Source: Ifrita kowaldi (lineage: Eukaryota > Chordata > Aves > Passeriformes > Cinclosomatidae). Taken from it: 64,000 nt of DNA. The translations under genes and the position numbers were made by a program. The DNA lies in assembly GCA_013398055.1 (NCBI GenBank), contig VZRS01007670.1, forward strand, positions 496,001 to 560,000. Reading direction: 5' to 3'. The notes below the pieces were generated by a model. It saw only the letters and a list, made by a program, of their open reading frames with translations, searched no databases and was not told the origin of the DNA. This document shows positions 25,154 through 37,150 of the stretch, piece after piece; the stretch's first letter is position 1, and each line of letters begins with the position of its first letter.

Positions 25154-27577
25154 GTATTATAGATTTGACTGGTAACATTTTTTCTATCATTTGGTTTTTA
25201 AGTAGTCTAAGCACCAACAATACCAGAAGCAGTGGGTGGGTTTTTTGTTTCCTTTGTCCTTCCTCTTTGACAGACCCTGAGAAAAGATGGACTCTACCCT
25301 CTCATGTTCGGTGCTTCTGTCTCAGCATTTCAGGTTTTGCGTTTTTCAGCTCTCTGAAACAGGCTTTGCTGGCACTGTGGACCCATACGTGCTGCCTATC
25401 AGCAGCTTCAAAGCCTTTGTAAGCCTCATATCTAAGTAACGATGGCATTGCTAAGTAACTTTGAAAGGTAGAAGTGAAACACATGTAGTACATTAGGAAA
25501 TTTCAGTGCTGTTTCAGATATAATTCATGCTGGAGAATTAAGGAAGTAGCTCAGAGCTGACAGTTTTTCAGGATCATCCACAGGAGCCAGTGGATGGTCT
25601 GTTACTCAGGCGTATGAGGGCAGGAGAGGCAGTACTTTCAGTTAGTGTGATGGATAGTAGCTGGTTATCACTAACATATAGGATTCACAGGCTCGACTCC
25701 TTGTTCAGCAGAATGTCATGTAATAATTTGTTAATTTTTTAAATTTTTGTTGTTAATGACCATATTACCCGTATGGTAGAATCACACAGTCTTGCTATGG
25801 TGTGCTGCCATTGATCTCTCCTCATTGCTGGGGATAGATGTTTCTGAGAGAATTTTCAAATCAGGAACGTTGATAATCTTAAACTAAAAATGTGGCTCCA
25901 GTGAGAGTCTTTGTTTAAAGTGATGTGGGGAGCACACTGAAATATCTCTTGCTGATTTGGATATGTGTGTCACTGAGGGTGCAATTTTTTTTCAAAGATG
26001 TTAAATAAAAATTTAAAGATAATGTACATAGAACTCAATCATAAAAGCAGAAGTCAGAATTCTATAATGTTTAATTTATGCATGTGCTTTTCTGTTTTCT
26101 TTCCTTCCAGATTAACGATGAAAATATTTGTCCAATAAGAAGTTTCCTTATTTAGAATATAAATGAAAATAACTGTAATGTGTAGCTTGTTGTAGGGGGG
26201 GAAATTATTGGCATTTTTTAAATTGTAACTACAGACTGCACGTACATAATTATGAAACACTAATTACTTAAAGGTCACAGAAAGAGTTTTCAATTTTTTT
26301 AATATCCCATGGTTTCCTTTTTATAAAGCATAGTAATTAAATTCCCTATCAACCATTTTCATGTGGTGTCGTTTCACTGCATTATTCCAAATAGAAATAT
26401 GTTGAATTTATGCTGGTGTAGGACTGCTTATTCTGCTATTTTCTATTTTTGCTGATTGACACATGTCTGGAAGACACCTTAAGAAACAATATAATTAGTC
26501 TATTTGCATTGCCTGGAATTAGGTGACCTTTGGTTTTGGCAGTAATTAGACTATCCCTGCTGTACGCTGTTACTTGCTGGTAGTCACTAACCAGGCAGAA
26601 AAGGAGTCCAAGCAGCTCATTTAGTGAGCTACAAAAGCTTTTCAAATGTCATTAAAATGAACAGGAAATTATAATTAATAGTACGGTCTCATTTTATGGA
26701 TGTGCCCCACAGATAAAACATGGCTAGAGCAGTTATTTATTTAGCCAAAACCCCCCTTAAAATAAAGAAGTTTTCTCAAGTGCTACAGCACCTGAAAGCA
26801 TGGGCATGTTCTGATCATTTTCTTCTCAGGATGTGTGTATGCAAGCATACTTTATAACGGGTTCTCCAAGGCTACTGAAAAATGTTCATAGCTGTATATT
26901 TTATTTGTATAATCCAAAGCCATGTCTCTTATGTCTATCTCTTATACAATGCTTCAGTGTAAATTTTTTTGTTTTTTCATAAAAGATATTAAAAGGCAAT
27001 GTGGTAAATTTTTGAGTAATATTTTTACACTATTCACAGAGACCAGAAAAATCTCTAAAAACCAAATTCCCAGGTGCATGTTTGATCATATGTGGATGAT
27101 ATCCTCCTGCATGAATCCAGCCCTGCAATAAGATAAATCTGGGTTGCCATTACAACAAATTGAAGGTTCATGCTTTCATTTCTAGCAGCTAATTGAGGCA
27201 CCCAAGTTGATAGACTGGATTAAATAGACTCCTAGATTAGGTCTCGCTTCTGTGATTCAAGTTGCATGGTAGAATGAATCAAAATTGTAAGGTACCTGTA
27301 GTAAATGGCTCACCAGAACTGAATGTTACACAAAATATCAGGGCTGCGCTGAAGATTTACCAGTAAGTAATGACTGCATTGCATAACCCAGTTAGGATAA
27401 TTGATCTATGGATTTTTGCGTTTGGCTTGTAGCGCTGTACCTCTACAAATTAGGCATATTCACTGGACAGTATTAAAAACCAGAAATGACCACATTCAAC
27501 TAACTTCTATGATATGCTCTCATTTTGTTGGTCATAGTGGCTGTGAGTTAAAAGTCCTTTCTATTCATAAATGCTGA
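25154..27577. other. Non-coding stretch, no gene seen
   Basis: Unique AT-rich DNA. Short hydrophobic frames reflect T-rich codons. No recognised repeat. Confidence 0.75.
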
Positions 27578-28075
27578 ATGTGGGGATGAAAGGGTTAAAA
27601 ATGGAAGCTTGGCAAGGTGAAAGAATTGTTCTTAAAGGTTTTTTTTTTGATCAAGATGACCTTGCAGCTGGGGGATGCTAAGAATATTCAGTCTGGGAAA
27701 TTTCACATTGTTTTCTGTCTGTCTTGGGAAGTGGAATTTCTGTGGAAGATAACTGAATGCTGTAAAAGATCTAAAAAACGTTCTTCACAGGCCTGTGAAG
27801 TAAGGGGGAGAGGGAGATAAGAAGCTTGGAGCTTGTAAAACACAGCCTGATGAAGAATTGCGCCTGCTCCAGACCTTTTTGGTGTGTGAGCCAGGAATGG
27901 CCACAGCGCTTTCTGCCCCTGCTAAGCTGGGATCAGCTTCAGCTGTTGATTGTGGCCATCTTGGTATTACCTGCGTGTATTTGGTTCATACACTGAATAC
28001 CAACGAAGTGGTGGATTTTTTTCAGAAGATGATTGGAACATTTTTCAGGGAAGTTGAAAACATCAATCCTTAATA
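27578..28075. mobile_element. GC-shifted block, possible decayed LTR
   Basis: The block starts at TGTGGGGATGAAAGGG and is clearly less AT-rich than its flanks, most of all at 27780-27990. It has purine-rich runs (AAGGGGGAGAGGGAGA near 27804) and a CAGGCCTGTGAAG segment. Such local composition, with a TG start, is often seen in old retroviral LTRs of birds. I do not recognise the family and see no clear CA end or target duplication. Two short frames inside (up to 71 codons) match nothing known. Alternatives are a non-coding exon or a regulatory block. Confidence 0.25.
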
Positions 28076-31000
28076 TTTTTTGTGAGATAAATATGAGCGT
28101 GTATTGTCTATTTTCATATACATGTCAGAAGAGTTATTCTCTTAGCTGAGTGCATTGTACGTACATTATAATTCTGCATGTAATTTTATGTCTCTATGGT
28201 TTCATAAAAAAGCATCAGATGTTAAGAATTTAAAATCAAATTAATATTAACATAATGTAGAATTAAATCCATTTGAAGTAAGTGACTTTTAATCTTAAAG
28301 CAGCGGATATGCTTTTCGCTGCTGACACCACTGCTTCAAGTCCTCAGCCACCAAGTGCTTTGAAAGGGTCAGCAAGCTGAATTTTCTTCTTAGGAAAAAG
28401 ATTTGTTCTATTTTACCTTAAACATCCGAGTCCCACACCTTAGAACAGTCATCTTTCTTTGGCCAAAGGAAATAAAATAGATGTACTGTTCTGTACAGGT
28501 GCCTGTTTCTCTAACTATTTTTGCCTCTGGATAAAGAGTTAAGGGTGAGCTATCCAGGATGTCTAATTTCAACTTAAACATCTGATTTTAAATTTCAAGA
28601 CTGAAATGCATTGATCATGCCATTCTCTAAACTTTGACAGCTGTGTCTAAGTATCATCAAAGAGCTCAGCTGAAAGAAAAGCCAACTTCAGTTCCTCACA
28701 TTGGAGCTCTGTAGCCAAACCCCCCACCAAGTTCACTGAAAGAAGGCCAGAGCCCCGTTACCATGTCACCCTATCTTTCAGTTGTTTGGGGCTTTTTTTC
28801 CTGTTTTGATCAAGAAGCCAGTTCATTAGATGTCTGTGTACAGATGTTCCTTACTCACCTGCTGAAAGAGTTAAAACTTTACAGTGTCACAACTGTGATT
28901 TCTGAGCACTCAGAGAACCTGAATAGGTTTTGACAGTAACAGCAGACAGGTGGTCGCAAAAATGCATAAATTAATTTAAAACATTCAGGACTTGCTATTA
29001 AAAACAGAAGATTGACAACTTGCAAACTTTTTTTTTCCTCGGGCTTGAAAAAAAATCTTTTTCTTGACATTCTGCAGTCACTGCTGAAACACTGGTAGTT
29101 TGAAACACTGGTTCAGTGAGATGCCAGACTTATAAATGGAACATTCAATACAAAATGGTTATTTTCACTTTTTTTTTTTAAATCTGTATTAATAAATTTG
29201 ATTTGTTTAAAAATACCAATCATGGAAAAAATCCAGTTATCAATAAAAATATCATCATGTGGATGCACGCCAAGAGCACTGTTGGCAGAGAGCTAGGCTT
29301 TAATAGATTCAGCTATCTGAAAAATAAGACACCTTGTAATTGTCTGATGAAGTAGAAAGATATAGGCACCTCAACAGGCTGCTTACCCTGACCCATTTTA
29401 GATAAATTTGTATCTAAATACAGGCACATCATAAACTTTATTTTTTTCATTAATTTTTGACAATGTATATCAGTTACATTGACCTAGGTTTGCACAATGA
29501 GCTAAGATTGCATCCTTAATTTTAATAACTATTGTTCGCCAAGCTTCACATTGTTTGACTGTCAGTGGTGAAATACATGAAATTTTGCCTCTCATTTAAG
29601 GCATAAGAATGGAAAGCAGCCCCTCTACAATGTGACTCATCCCTGAGACAGTGACACTTAGTTATAGTAGTTCATTAATTGCTCTAGATATTCATCCATC
29701 TCTGTACTGAGGCAAGAAATCTGAAATTCTTAAACAATTCTTAGTGAGGACTACTTCGAATGATCTCTGACCAGACTTCAAACAGCCACTGTTTGGCTGA
29801 AAGAAAAGCAAGGAAAACATAGTTGTGGGGTTTTTTTCCCTTTCCTTATATTAACCTGATAATACCTCTCAAGGATATTTTAGGAATTTTTCCATCCAGC
29901 CACATCACTTCAGTTCATAAATTGCCAAACATATTGATGATAATGTTTCATTTTGATAGTGAGAAATTATATAATGCAGAAGCGAAGGGCAGGGAGTAAA
30001 GCTTTAGACTAACTGATTGAGTGCCACGTCTTGTTACTTTCCTTCATGAGCAGATATTTGTGTTTGTCGTTTCAAGTTTACTGAATCCCTTATTTTTTGA
30101 ACTGCAGGGTGAAGGTAAATGATGTTGAATAGCCTAATTTAAAAAAAACCCCACATTATTATAAACAAATTCAACTGAAAGTATATTTCTGGCTGAAGGT
30201 TAAAATAATGCAGGCTGTTACTCTTTTCTATGTATTTTGTTTTGGTAATATTCTATGGATCTGTGGAAATATGAAAAACACCCCACACCCCCTCCCCTGC
30301 CCCTCCCTTTTACAGAATCCAAACCTGTAATTTCAGTACCTTGCCTGGATAATGTGACACAAATATAGATATTTATGGATATTTTGTATAATATAAAATC
30401 TTTGTGCAAATTTCTGGAGTGTGGCCTATCCACATGCTGAAAAAGACATGTAAATACACGTTTGCTATGCAGACACAGATATAATGACTGTGAAACTGTG
30501 CAGTATTTTGTCAAGTATTACTTATTTTAGGCCAGATTATTATCAGGAGTGGAAAATGAAAGCTTTCTAGATGTAATTAGAATTTTTTTTTCAAATAAAT
30601 TGAAACATACACTTTAATAATCTGTAATTATTTTGTGTATGGTTAAGAAGGATTTGAAGGACACTCTTAGGGTTTTTTTGGTTTTGGAAAAGTGTATTAT
30701 CTATGAACAACCTCCCTCAACTATGGCTGATGTTGAAGTCACAGTTATATTAATGTCATCTCTGTTAAACCTGCTAATGTAACAGCTGCACACTAGGGGT
30801 TGGTTGAGCATGCAAAGTGTTCTCATTTCCTGTGTACAGCATTTACTATTTGTTCAAGTTTAAAATTGCTTGGGATAAGCCGCATGCAATTGACATTCAG
30901 TATTTTCAAATTCATAAAGGGCAAAAGATTGTTTTCTTTTCATCACTTCCAGTTTAGACAATTTATTTGCCTAATCCACATCTTAAAATATAACTTCATT

Positions 31001-34000
31001 ATAAAGGAGGTGAAAATGTCTCAAATTATAGTCCACAAAAGGTTCTGAATGTTAAACCTACTAGAAAACTACACAAAGTACTATCCACCTTTTCAATTTC
31101 CTTGTATTTTAGAATTGTTACAGGAGAAACAGTAATGGGATATGCTCGTATATAGAAGTCCTAAATGTGTAACAAAGATGGTTGTAGAAAATGTTTGCAA
31201 AATTGGGATTTTTTCATTCATAATGGATGGGGAATTTTTTCTCACTAAAAATGATGAGAAAAGTGATTCAAAGTTCTTTTTGCTTTATAAATTTTAAAAA
31301 GACAATAAATTTCTGGCAATAGCTTATTGAAATTTAGTTTCTAGAATAGCTTGTTTCGGTGGGAACTGTGAAGGAAAGGCTTTGTATTATGGCATGAATT
31401 TTCTAGTTCTCTACAAACATCTGGAGATGCATTTGTGAGAAAATCTTTAGCTCAGAAGTCTGTGAAATTATAAATTTAGGAAAAAAAACCAAAAACATTT
31501 ACTGACCCTTAGCTACAAAGGTATCTAAATCCTTTATTAAATTCTATACTAGCTCTGGAACTACTGAGGTGATTAAAGCCTCAGTTTGGCTCAGGATTAG
31601 ATTTTAAAATGATTTACTAGCATTATCTCAGAGGTGTTGCAACTACCTCACTCCCTGCAAAACAACACAAGAAGTCAAAATCAAACATTTTTTTGTCCTC
31701 AGATTTTAGTTTCTATATTTCTTATGATAATAAGGGTGGAATTTGCAGTAGCTACAACATGGATGCATACAAGATATCAATTCTATTTTATACATAAATA
31801 TTTTAATTGAAGTAACCCATATTAATTTAGAGAATTTATAGCAAGCAATCCCAAGGTGTTCATTACTCTTTTAACCTGCAATAGTTTTAAATACTGAAAG
31901 GAAATGGGTCTAAAGTATTTCATCTGCAAACATTTCGCCTTCTATATTTCTCATTCTACCTAGTAAGAAACAGAATACTTAGAAGTTCTTTGAAAGTTAT
32001 TAAAACAAAGTGTCATCGACAGCCTAAGATGTTAAAATAGAAAGTTGTCACTGACATTTTACCTATGCAAAAAGAGATTTCTAATCTCAAGATGTGGAGG
32101 TAAAAAATGACAGATAAATGGTAAATAGAAGTACAGTATAAAGGTGTCACTTCTCTTTTGCATCTCCAGCTGCTTTCTTTTTCAACCTTATTCAAATTTA
32201 TTGCTGATTTTTTTCAAGGCTATAAAATCCTGGAGTGTAACACAACCTCACATAATGCTTCCTTCAACTTTTATAGTAGAGATATGATTTACTATTGCAG
32301 TAAAACTCTGCTATCAAGTATTTTCTAACTGCTTTTATCTCTACTGTTGATGACTAAAATGTAAAATGAGATTCTCATATGAAGATATAATTGAAGACAA
32401 AGTTACTTATTGCAAACTACTTTGGGAAGCAAAATAGATTTATATGTGTTAGTTTAACACTGACACAAAAGCGTCTCAAGATGTTTAATTCTTTTCTTTG
32501 ATATCCAGGAGCTTCAGAATTTAAGCACACTGTTAAAAAAAACCCAGAAGACTTTGACTCTGTAATTGCAGGGGCATACAGTAATTTCTGTGTTTGATTT
32601 CTGTATCAAACAATTGGATAATTACTCCTCTTTTCATAATAGAGTTCAAATCTAATCCAAAAGCAATGTTGTCCAAGCTGTTTTTATATATTCCAGTGAT
32701 GCGTCAATTTTTTTTGATCAAGAATTACATTCCTAAATGATAGAATTCGAAATTCTTTGGAAAGAAAAAGACATAAACCATTTTATTCATACAAAAATTG
32801 TCATGCACCAACAAACAAAATAGATTTTACACCTGCTCACTTTCCCCTTCATTCATTACCCTTACTTTTGCAATACTTTTCTCAGCAACGTTGCACGATG
32901 ATACAAATAGATGGATAAAACGAAGAAAGAAAGAATAAAGGAAAAAAAAAAAAGAAAAATGCTGTGTATTTCCTGCAGATGTGAGTGCTTTGAATACCAC
33001 ATCCTAGAAGCTTTGGCATCCATTAAACATGCTTCCTCCTGTGGCTTAAAAGGAAGTTTGGTTGATACTAAATTCAGTGAGTTTTTTGCACAGGTCTGTA
33101 TGGTGGAGTTGCAATTTAGCATAAAAGAACAGCTTGTAGTCTAAAATGTGTGGCATGCAGAAACTGTGAGATGCACAGTGTGGACATAGAGAATGGAGTA
33201 TGTTCTGGCTCCCGTGTGCAAGGATTTCTGCATGGAACTAACCTAGGCATGAATGGAGATGGTACGTACCCTGCTGAGCTGGCTTTTGTGCTTTTATTGC
33301 AGTGGTTGTACCAGACTTACATACTGTTTGTCTGCTGGTTTCTCTTCTCACATGAACAGTGGGAGCTGCACTTACTATTTGCTAGCAATTCTTTCTCCTG
33401 TTTGCTGCCCTGTCAGATTTACTTGAAAGAATTTTTGGAGCAGTGGAAAAAATGTTACAAGAAGGCTGCCATTTATAAGAAGCCTTTTTATTAGGGTTCT
33501 TTGAAGGCTCTTTGTTTTTTTTTCATGAATGATCTCAAGCTTTTGAAATGTTTTTCCTTCTGAATTGGAACTAAATCTGAAAATTCATATGGAGGGATTT
33601 TAAAAAAATAATTTCAGAATAATCACTTTTATTTAAATTCTATTTTGTACTGTAATACACAGAATAATATAAATAGAAAATGAACAGGATGACAGTTCAT
33701 GTCTGCCTGTGACAGCATGGTTTGGGAATTGCTAACCTAGTAGATCTCTTTCAATTCTATGAATAGTAATTTCAGAAGAAAGGATTAAAGACAGTCATCA
33801 TCATCAGCTTTTTGCCTCTTTGAAACAAAATTTCAGCAAAATTACAACACTCTGTGAGCTGTTTCACTGTTCCAGTAGAAAATATGTTTAAGATACATTT
33901 TTAAAAGTTACTTGTAGAAGTAGACTACCATTTTGTAACAAAGGTGTATGCAGAACAGCACTTTGAGTTTGTGCCAGCTTTTCTCTTCAGCACGGATTGC

Positions 34001-34696
34001 TAGAAGGTGAAATTGTGCTGGTAACCTTGAATTGCTCTTATAAATCAGTAATCCAATAACAATCTTCTACCTGCATTTTTCTTCCCCTTCCTATGGGGTT
34101 TTAATTTAGAGTGAACGAATGAACCACCTCATTTTTGGTGTCACTTTTTAGTGAGCTGCATCATTTGCAGATAGAAAAGGCAGGGTGCAGACCAGAGGGC
34201 TGTGCCCTTACTGCCTTGTTGCCCTGTGGAAGCCAGCAGAGGATTTGAATTAAGAAACAGAATAGCCAACAGGAATTCTATACTGAAGGACTGCGCTACT
34301 CAGACTTTTCCTAACTAAGCATTACTTACCAAAAGACAAGAGGCTTACATAAGTACTTAATAACTCTATCTCAGGAACATTGTAATAACGAGCTTTGAGA
34401 AAAGAGATTTTAATTACAACTATTTGGGAAATTAGAACCTGTGGCAAAAAAAGGGGAAGAGGCTTGTCTGAAGTCAGAAAGCAGAGCAGGGTATTAAATT
34501 CATGTTTCCCAATTTTTAGTTACCTACAGTAAATGCCTTAACACTGGAAGTGTGTATAAATCACTTATCTCACTTAATCAATTGTCCTCCATTGCAGAGG
34601 AGTTTGGATTAGTAGCATCTGGGTTTTTTTCATTTTCTGTCTGCCTTTGGCAAAAAGCTTAGTCTTCTGAGAACCAAAGTGCTAACTAAAGTCTTT
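28076..34696. other. Long non-coding stretch, no gene seen
   Basis: About 6.6 kb of unique AT-rich DNA. The largest frames (98 and 114 codons, the latter at 33150-33494 on the plus strand) have no recognisable domain, codon pattern or splice context. Simple features are a C-rich run near 30.28 kb and a purine run near 32940. No RNA gene was recognised. Confidence 0.75.
30281..30307 (-). other. Potential G-quadruplex motif on the minus strand
   Basis: The plus strand reads CCCCACACCCCCTCCCCTGCCC and then another C run. The minus strand therefore has five G runs of three or more with one- to three-base loops. There is no adjacent gene or CpG patch. Confidence 0.65.
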
Positions 34697-34798
34697 GGGA
34701 TTAATTTAAGAGCTTGTGGGTGAAGCTTAATGGTTTATGATATATGGGAGGCCAGAGCAGATGATCTAATAGACCCCTCTCACCTTAAACCATATGAA
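34697..34798 (+). mobile_element. Old CR1-type 3' tail
   Basis: The run GGGAGGCCAGAGCAGATGAT, then CTAATAGACCCCTCTCACCTT and a CCATATGAA end, follows the 3' terminus of old amniote CR1 elements. In those the order is GGAGGTCAGACTAGATGATC, a CCCTTCTGGCCTT block and TCTATGAA. The weaker match upstream to 34697 fits the preceding block. Only the last 100 bp or so is recognisable. Confidence 0.7.
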
Positions 34799-36361
34799 AC
34801 TACGTAGACTTCTGAAATATGATAAAGCTAGTGCCAGTGTCACAGATCACAGTGATAAATGCTGAACAAAACCGTCTGCTTGGCTGCAGCCTGAGAACAG
34901 GACTGACTATGAACATCCCAGTGCTATGAAGAGACTCAGCCTGCCCCTGTATGCCAGAGAAGAGCAGCAGTGAAGGAATCTGAAATAGCTGCACCTTGTG
35001 TTATAGCTGGCATGTTTTGGGAAAAAAGAGATCTGTTGGAAAGTAAGCTCATACTTGAAGGAAGTATGTTAAATGCTTAGTATTTCAAGAATGGGGTCCA
35101 CCTAAATAAAAAAGCTCAGTTTCTGATCACAGGAACGAAAACTACTATGTACAGAGGACATTGATTCTTTTACAGAGTCTTTTGGCTTTGGTTTAGCTAA
35201 CAGATTCTCTTGAAAAAAATCGATGACTCTGAAGTAAGGGACTGAGATCTGTATGGCCACTGAGCTGAGAAATTTCTGAAAAACGCAATATATGTGGGTT
35301 TCTAAAAGGGTCTGAACCTGTTTTGATATTATCCTGCTTCCTGTATGTACCAGTGAAAAATGCTGCTTGAGGAAAGCGTTACATGTCCTTGATTACGGGT
35401 GTGTTTCAGTCACAGCAGGCTGGCAGTTCAGGCTCCACTGAAAAACGACTGCAGAATAGCAGCTAATTAGAAAATGCATCAGAGGTGGAATAGTTTTTGT
35501 GTGGAAACGGACCTGCTTTTTGTATACATATTCCAGACAGGAAAAAGCTGCCACTCTCAGATGTGTACAGGCAAAATAAAGATAACTGACAACCATATCT
35601 AGCTCCTGAAATATGTGCAGAGGCAACAGCATAGCATTTCACTCCAGCTGTTGTCATCCTTTTCCCCCTGCCCTCTCCTTCACTGAGCAGCATGACTGCT
35701 CTTGCTATTGCTTTGAAGATTTACTCAGCAAGTAGGTCTTGTGATGTAGGACGCTGCACTGCTGGCTCTGCTGCCCCTGTGCAGTGAGAAGGGCCTAACA
35801 CCTTGTAAAGATCCAAAGACTGGCATTTAGGGAAGAAGAGTTTTAGGGATAAGATTTATTCTTTTTTTTTTCTCTTTTGAACTCAGATTCTTATGTATTG
35901 TCATTAAAACATGGAAATGAATGGAGCAGGACCACATTTTATAAAGTGTGATGAAGACATACTGTAATCAAGATATAAGATAAGAAGATGGATAGGGATT
36001 TTCGTTGTGTAGACATAGATGAGAAATGCCTTTTTTAATCTGTTAGACAGAAAGAGTCCATAAAATTTAAGCAAAAATCTGGATGTAAAGACCTAGAGAA
36101 TGGTATCCAGAAACATTACTTAAAACAGCATTATTTTAAGCGTCACAACAAAAAATAAGGAAAGCAATCAAAAAACTGCAAAAGCACATTGATTTCCTTA
36201 TGGGTTAGTTCCTACATACAAGCACAAATTCTAAATGCACAGAATTCCTCAGATGGAGACTATAACTTTCTAAAGAGCCATGTAATAAAAAAGTAATATT
36301 GTGCTAGCCAAAATAAATTTAAGGACGCAAATCCAATACACACTTATGTTATCAAAGACAA
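34799..36361. other. Non-coding stretch, no gene seen
   Basis: Unique sequence. No open frame above 79 codons and no recognised repeat or RNA. Confidence 0.75.
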
Positions 36362-36405
36362 GTAAATATCTAGTGTAAATATCAGGTAAATATTACAGGT
36401 AAATA
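36362..36405 (+). promoter_or_regulatory. Cluster of four GTAAATA forkhead-type motifs
   Basis: GTAAATA occurs at 36362-36368, 36375-36381, 36386-36392 and 36399-36405, with spacings of 13, 11 and 13 bp. The motif fits the forkhead core RTAAAYA. The last copy sits in the near-palindrome AGGTAAATACCT. The array may be a short degenerate tandem repeat or a true homotypic site cluster. It lies just upstream of a CR1 insertion. Confidence 0.35.
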
Positions 36406-36439
36406 CCTAAACAGGGTGTCCAAAGAGAAGCAAAAAATC

Positions 36440-36838
36440 TGGGGTAGGGTCTGAGGGAGCTGGGATTTTTAGCCTGGAGAAAAGAAGGCTCAGGGGACAC
36501 CTTATTCCTCTACGACTGCCTGAAAGGAGGTTGTAGTGAGGTGGGAGTCAGTCTTTTTCCCCAAGTAACAAGTGACAGGACAGGATGAAATGGCCTCAAG
36601 TGGCAGCAGGGGATCTTTAGATTAGCTGTTACGAAAAATGCCTTCACTGGAATGCTTGTCAAACATTGGAATGGGCTGCCATAGAGTCACTGTTCCTGGA
36701 GATGTTTAAAAGATGTGCAATTGTGGCACCTGGGGACACGGTTTAGTGGTGGACTTGGCAGTGTTAGGTGTATGGTTGGACTCGTTGATGTTGAAGATCT
36801 TTTCCAGCCTAAATCATTCAATGATTTTATGATTCTAT
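36440..36838 (+). mobile_element. CR1 LINE, 3' fragment
   Basis: It begins at the CTGAGGGAGCTGGGATTTTT block and continues through AGCCTGGAGAAAAGAAGGCT and a CAAGTGACAGGACAGGATG block. The 3' part is of the subfamily with GTTTAGTGGTGGACTTGGCA, then GTTGGACTCGTTGATG and TTTTCCAGCCTAAATCATTC. It ends in ATGATTTTATGATTCTAT octamers. The body is non-coding. This 3' end differs from the copies at 17.5 and 58.8 kb, so at least three CR1 subfamilies are present in the window. Confidence 0.92.
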
Positions 36839-37017
36839 CTTCCAGGAACACAAAACTGTCCCTGAACACCCATATTGCCTGAGAGACTGTAAATCTCTTA
36901 GTCTCAGAAAGAAAGTAAAAATATAAAAGCAGCTTCATGGAATAAATTCACAACTGGCAAAACTGGGATTTTGATGGGATTTCAACAACATATGGTTGGC
37001 TGACAAAAATTTCTAGC

Positions 37018-37150
37018 AGAATCACAGAACATTCTGAATTGGAAGGGACCCAGAAGGATCACTGGGTACAACACAAGTGAATGGGCCATAAAAGTTTGAA
37101 CCCACAACCTTAGTGTTATTTGCGGCATGTTCTGACCAGCTGAGCTAATT
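37018..37150 (-). mobile_element. tRNA-Ile-derived, CR1-tailed SINE (TguSINE1-like)
   Basis: On the minus strand the 5' part is a decayed tRNA. It has an A box TAGCTCAGCTGG (37136-37147), a tRNA-Ile-like anticodon-arm region (CAAATAACAC) and a B box inside GGTTGTGGGTTCAAA (about 37094-37110). The 3' part (37018-37080) is a CR1 tail, with GGGTCCCTTCCAATTCAG and a final GTTCTGTGATTCT. A tRNA-Ile head joined to a CR1 tail is the structure of TguSINE1 described from zebra finch, which uses CR1 machinery. The element is non-autonomous and transcribed by polymerase III when active. This copy is diverged. Confidence 0.8.

Noticed and set aside
28299..28322. AGCAGCG and CGCTGCT inverted repeat as an RNA hairpin
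   Set aside because: A seven-base stem with an 11-base loop is too weak, and no flanking pairing extends it.
33150..33494. 114-codon plus-strand frame as a possible gene
   Set aside because: No recognisable domain, T-rich hydrophobic composition, no splice context or CpG promoter. The length is within chance for 64 kb scanned in six frames.
33708..33772. Possible old CR1 tail (CTCTTTCAATTCTATGAAT)
   Set aside because: Only the last 20 bp or so resembles CR1, and upstream blocks do not fit.
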